Assembly (NCBI RefSeq): GCF_012641275.1
Contig: NZ_JABAIA010000002.1
Span: 1,302,001-1,366,000, forward strand
Direction: 5' to 3'
DNA from: Chitinophaga varians
Lineage (GTDB): Bacteria; Bacteroidota; Bacteroidia; Chitinophagales; Chitinophagaceae
Length of the DNA stretch: 64,000 bases
Positions 62,119-64,000 of this stretch are shown here, one piece after another. The first letter of the stretch is position 1. Every line of letters starts with the position of its first letter. The notes beneath the pieces were generated by a model. The model searched no databases, was not told the origin of the DNA, and saw nothing but the letters and a program-made list of their open reading frames with translations. The translations under genes were made by a program, and so were the position numbers.

Positions 62119-63066
62119 TTAGTTATTGCTGTGGAAGCTCTCCTGGATCTTTTCCAGCAATTTACTTTCAATCATTTGTTGTGCCAGCAGGATCATATTT
62201 TTGAAGGCAACGTTCTGGGAGATACCATGACCGATAATGACCGGTTTTGAAACGCCCAGCACGGGAGTGCCGCCATAAGATTCTGAGTCCAGTTTGTTCA
62301 GGTATTCATCGTTGATATTGCGTCTGGACGCGATATCGTAGATGGATTCGGCCATTTTTAAGATAATGTTGCCGGTAAAACCTTCACATACAATGACATC
62401 GGCTTTTTCGGTTAAAACATCTCTGCCTTCGATATTTCCGATGAAATTGATTTGTTTGTTTTCTTTTAACAGAGGGTAGGTGGCCTGGGCCAGTAAGTTG
62501 CCTTTACCTTCTTCTTCTCCGATATTCAGCAGACCCACCTTTGGATTGTCGACCTTCAGAATGTGTTTGGAATACAGGGAGCCGAGGACGGCAAATTGTA
62601 CCAGGTTTTCAGGTTTACAGTCAGCGTTGATACCTACATCCAGCATAAGTCCTTGTGTACCGTTTTCACGGGGGACCAGGGTAGAAATAGTTGGGCGTTG
62701 CACACCATCAATGGCTTTAATGGAATAAAAGGTGCCCACCATCATGGCGCCGGTGTTGCCAGCGCTGATGAAAGCATCTATCTTCTCATTTTTCAGTAAA
62801 TGAAAGCCAATAGAGATGGAGGATTGTGGCTTCTCTTTCAGTGCCTTGGTAGGGTGTTCATTCATCCCGATTACCTGGGATGAATGAACAACTGAATATT
62901 TTGATTGGTCCACCTGCGCTTCCGCTAATAAAGGGACCAGTTGTGACTCGTCCCCTATCAGCACCAGATGCGCATCAGATGCAACGGTGTCTAAAAATAA
63001 TTTTACTCCTTTTACTGCTGCTGCGGGGGCAAAATCGCCTCCCATCATATCAAGCCCGATTCTCAT
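62119..63066 (-). CDS. plsX: Phosphate acyltransferase PlsX
   Basis: 315 residues from MRIGLDMMGGDFAP at 63066. It makes acyl-phosphate from acyl-ACP for PlsY in phospholipid synthesis. Motifs: GLDMMGGDFAP, FISAGNTGAMMVG, GLMLDVGINADCKPENLVQF (in parts), GLLNIGEEEGKGN and VCEGFTGNIILK. Third gene of the yceD-rpmF-plsX unit, a very widespread order in bacteria. Confidence 0.97.
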   Translation of the reverse strand: MRIGLDMMGGDFAPAAAVKGVKLFLDTVASDAHLVLIGDESQLVPLLAEAQVDQSKYSVVHSSQVIGMNEHPTKALKEKPQSSISIGFHLLKNEKIDAFISAGNTGAMMVGTFYSIKAIDGVQRPTISTLVPRENGTQGLMLDVGINADCKPENLVQFAVLGSLYSKHILKVDNPKVGLLNIGEEEGKGNLLAQATYPLLKENKQINFIGNIEGRDVLTEKADVIVCEGFTGNIILKMAESIYDIASRRNINDEYLNKLDSESYGGTPVLGVSKPVIIGHGISQNVAFKNMILLAQQMIESKLLEKIQESFHSNN

Positions 63067-63113
63067 GTAACTCAAGTTTGTCTTGTTAGCTCGGGTAAAA
63101 ATAGTAAAATAAA

Positions 63114-63308
63114 TTATTTAGCGGCGCTCTGTTTTTCCAACACTACTTTTCCTTTGTAGTACAGTTTGTTTTCTACCCAATGAGCACGATGTCTCAGGTG
63201 CACTTCACCGGTTGCGCTGTCTGTGCTTAATGTATCCGCTACCGCCTTATAATGCGTTCTTCTCTTTGCTGATCTCTGCTGAGAATGTCTGCGTTTAGGA
63301 TTTGGCAT
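63114..63308 (-). CDS. rpmF: 50S ribosomal protein L32
   Basis: 64 residues. MPNPKRRHSQQRSAKRRTH is the standard L32 start; the core HLRHRAHWVENKLYYKGKVV follows. The zinc-binding cysteines of some L32 types are absent, as in the Cys-free form. It lies between yceD and plsX, with gaps of 12 and 47 bases. Confidence 0.97.
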   Translation of the reverse strand: MPNPKRRHSQQRSAKRRTHYKAVADTLSTDSATGEVHLRHRAHWVENKLYYKGKVVLEKQSAAK

Positions 63309-63320
63309 TTTATTTAATTT

Positions 63321-63863
63321 TTAATTGTCCTTAAATTTATCCAACCCTTTCCAGATTGGGTTATCGTTCTCTTTAGCCTGCTGGTTCATACGTTCCAGCA
63401 TTTCTATTACCTTGGGATCACATCCGCTTTTGCCGTCGGCAGTATCAGGATGGATACGTTGCATCGGAATGCTCAGGAGGATAAACTCGTATATCCATTC
63501 CGCCACGTTCAGATGGCTTTCGGTCTTGGAAATATACGCTACATCCGGATCGGCGTCCTCGTTGGCCATTTCTTCGGGATTGTCCACCATTTTCACAATC
63601 TGGTTAAACTCGTCCCAGAGCTGCAGTTCGTAAGGCTGCCCGCAACGGTCGCAGGTAACAGTTACCGTACCGCCGATCTCAAACTTCAGCAAAAAGAAAT
63701 TCATCTTTTTGTCCAGCGTCAGGTTCACTGTCGCCTTACAATCACTGAAGTCCCTTTCTCCTTCAAAATGTTCAAAGAAATCCTCTCCGATCTCATATTG
63801 AAATGAATGCACCCCTGGTTTTAATCCAACAAAGGCTATATCAAATTCGCGGAGTGGTTTCAT
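63321..63863 (-). CDS. yceD: YceD/DUF177 protein (23S rRNA accumulation)
   Basis: 180 residues from the start at 63863 (MKPLREFDIAFVGLKPG). DUF177 pattern: SDCKATVNLTLDKKMNFFLLK, then VTCDRCGQPYELQLWDEFNQI with a CxxC, and the acidic C-terminal part. YceD homologues support 23S rRNA and large-subunit maturation; the gene almost always precedes rpmF. First gene of its operon. Confidence 0.92.
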   Translation of the reverse strand: MKPLREFDIAFVGLKPGVHSFQYEIGEDFFEHFEGERDFSDCKATVNLTLDKKMNFFLLKFEIGGTVTVTCDRCGQPYELQLWDEFNQIVKMVDNPEEMANEDADPDVAYISKTESHLNVAEWIYEFILLSIPMQRIHPDTADGKSGCDPKVIEMLERMNQQAKENDNPIWKGLDKFKDN

Positions 63864-63890
63864 ATCAATGTCCTCACTTTTAGAGGGATG

Positions 63891-63921
63891 CAAAGGTAAT
63901 TAAATATTTGCAATTGCAAAA
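63891..63921 (-). promoter_or_regulatory. Promoter of the yceD-rpmF-plsX operon
   Basis: On the minus strand TTTTG (63917-63921), an 18-base spacer and TACCTTTG (63891-63898), an exact -7 box. A 14-bp perfect palindrome, TTTGCAATTGCAAA, covers 63907-63920 and overlaps the -33 box, so it may be an operator. The leader would be about 20 bases. Confidence 0.65.
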
Positions 63922-64000
63922 ATTTCCTAAATTTGTTCACTATCGATATCCGGATTATATATATTTATATATCAGAATATCATCCATATTGCTGTTGCTT

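Overview
The window looks like a chromosomal segment of a Bacteroidota bacterium, most likely a Chitinophaga-like member of the Chitinophagaceae. The grounds are a FecI/FecR-SusC/SusD locus, a TonB-dependent receptor, DUF3667 and WG-repeat proteins, B12-riboswitch control of metE, weak ribosome binding sites and several promoters with the Bacteroidota -7 box TAnnTTTG. The genus is an inference from gene content; no rRNA is present.

Layout. 0-10 kb: the end of a TlpA-like thioredoxin protein, a 1443-residue CHAT-domain protein, a SRPBCC protein, an SDR-AraC pair and rsgA. 10-18 kb (minus strand): ECF sigma factor, FecR anti-sigma factor, SusC and SusD homologues and a secreted phosphodiesterase, arranged as one signal-responsive outer-membrane uptake locus. 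18-25 kb: a NIF3-like protein, a siderophore-type TonB receptor, a VOC protein and metE behind a cobalamin riboswitch. 25-32.6 kb: a bacilliredoxin, a WG-repeat lipoprotein, then a tight five-gene operon: Ycf46-like AAA+ ATPase, DUF1257/Ycf35-like protein, DUF2997-like protein, a membrane protein ending in a helix-hairpin-helix domain, and an NrdG-like radical-SAM protein. An AraC regulator follows. In this operon the AAA+ ATPase and the membrane protein end in the same tail, RGG(G)RxIEF. It is the best candidate here for a poorly described system.

32.6-38 kb: small enzymes and regulators, including an AT-rich GNAT/HTH gene pair whose promoter lies inside a 15-bp perfect inverted repeat and whose GNAT gene is broken by an in-frame TGA. 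A redox-type HxlR regulator is divergent from an azoreductase. 38-49 kb: a complete type I-B CRISPR-Cas locus (cas6-cas8b-cas7-cas5-cas3-cas4-cas1-cas2) and an array of 27 repeats and 26 spacers, followed by tRNA-Leu and tRNA-Gly on the minus strand. Copies of the 3' end of the CRISPR repeat lie outside the array on both sides of cas6; they could be traces of a crRNA-like regulatory RNA, but this is unproven.

49-64 kb: a YD-repeat protein, three tandem DUF3667 paralogues all starting with GTG, enoyl-CoA hydratase, a lipoprotein, tex, mazG, a large NtrY-like sensor kinase whose stop codon lies inside a 191-bp REP-pair element, and the yceD-rpmF-plsX operon. Only sequence reading was possible; family names rest on recognised motifs, not on searches.
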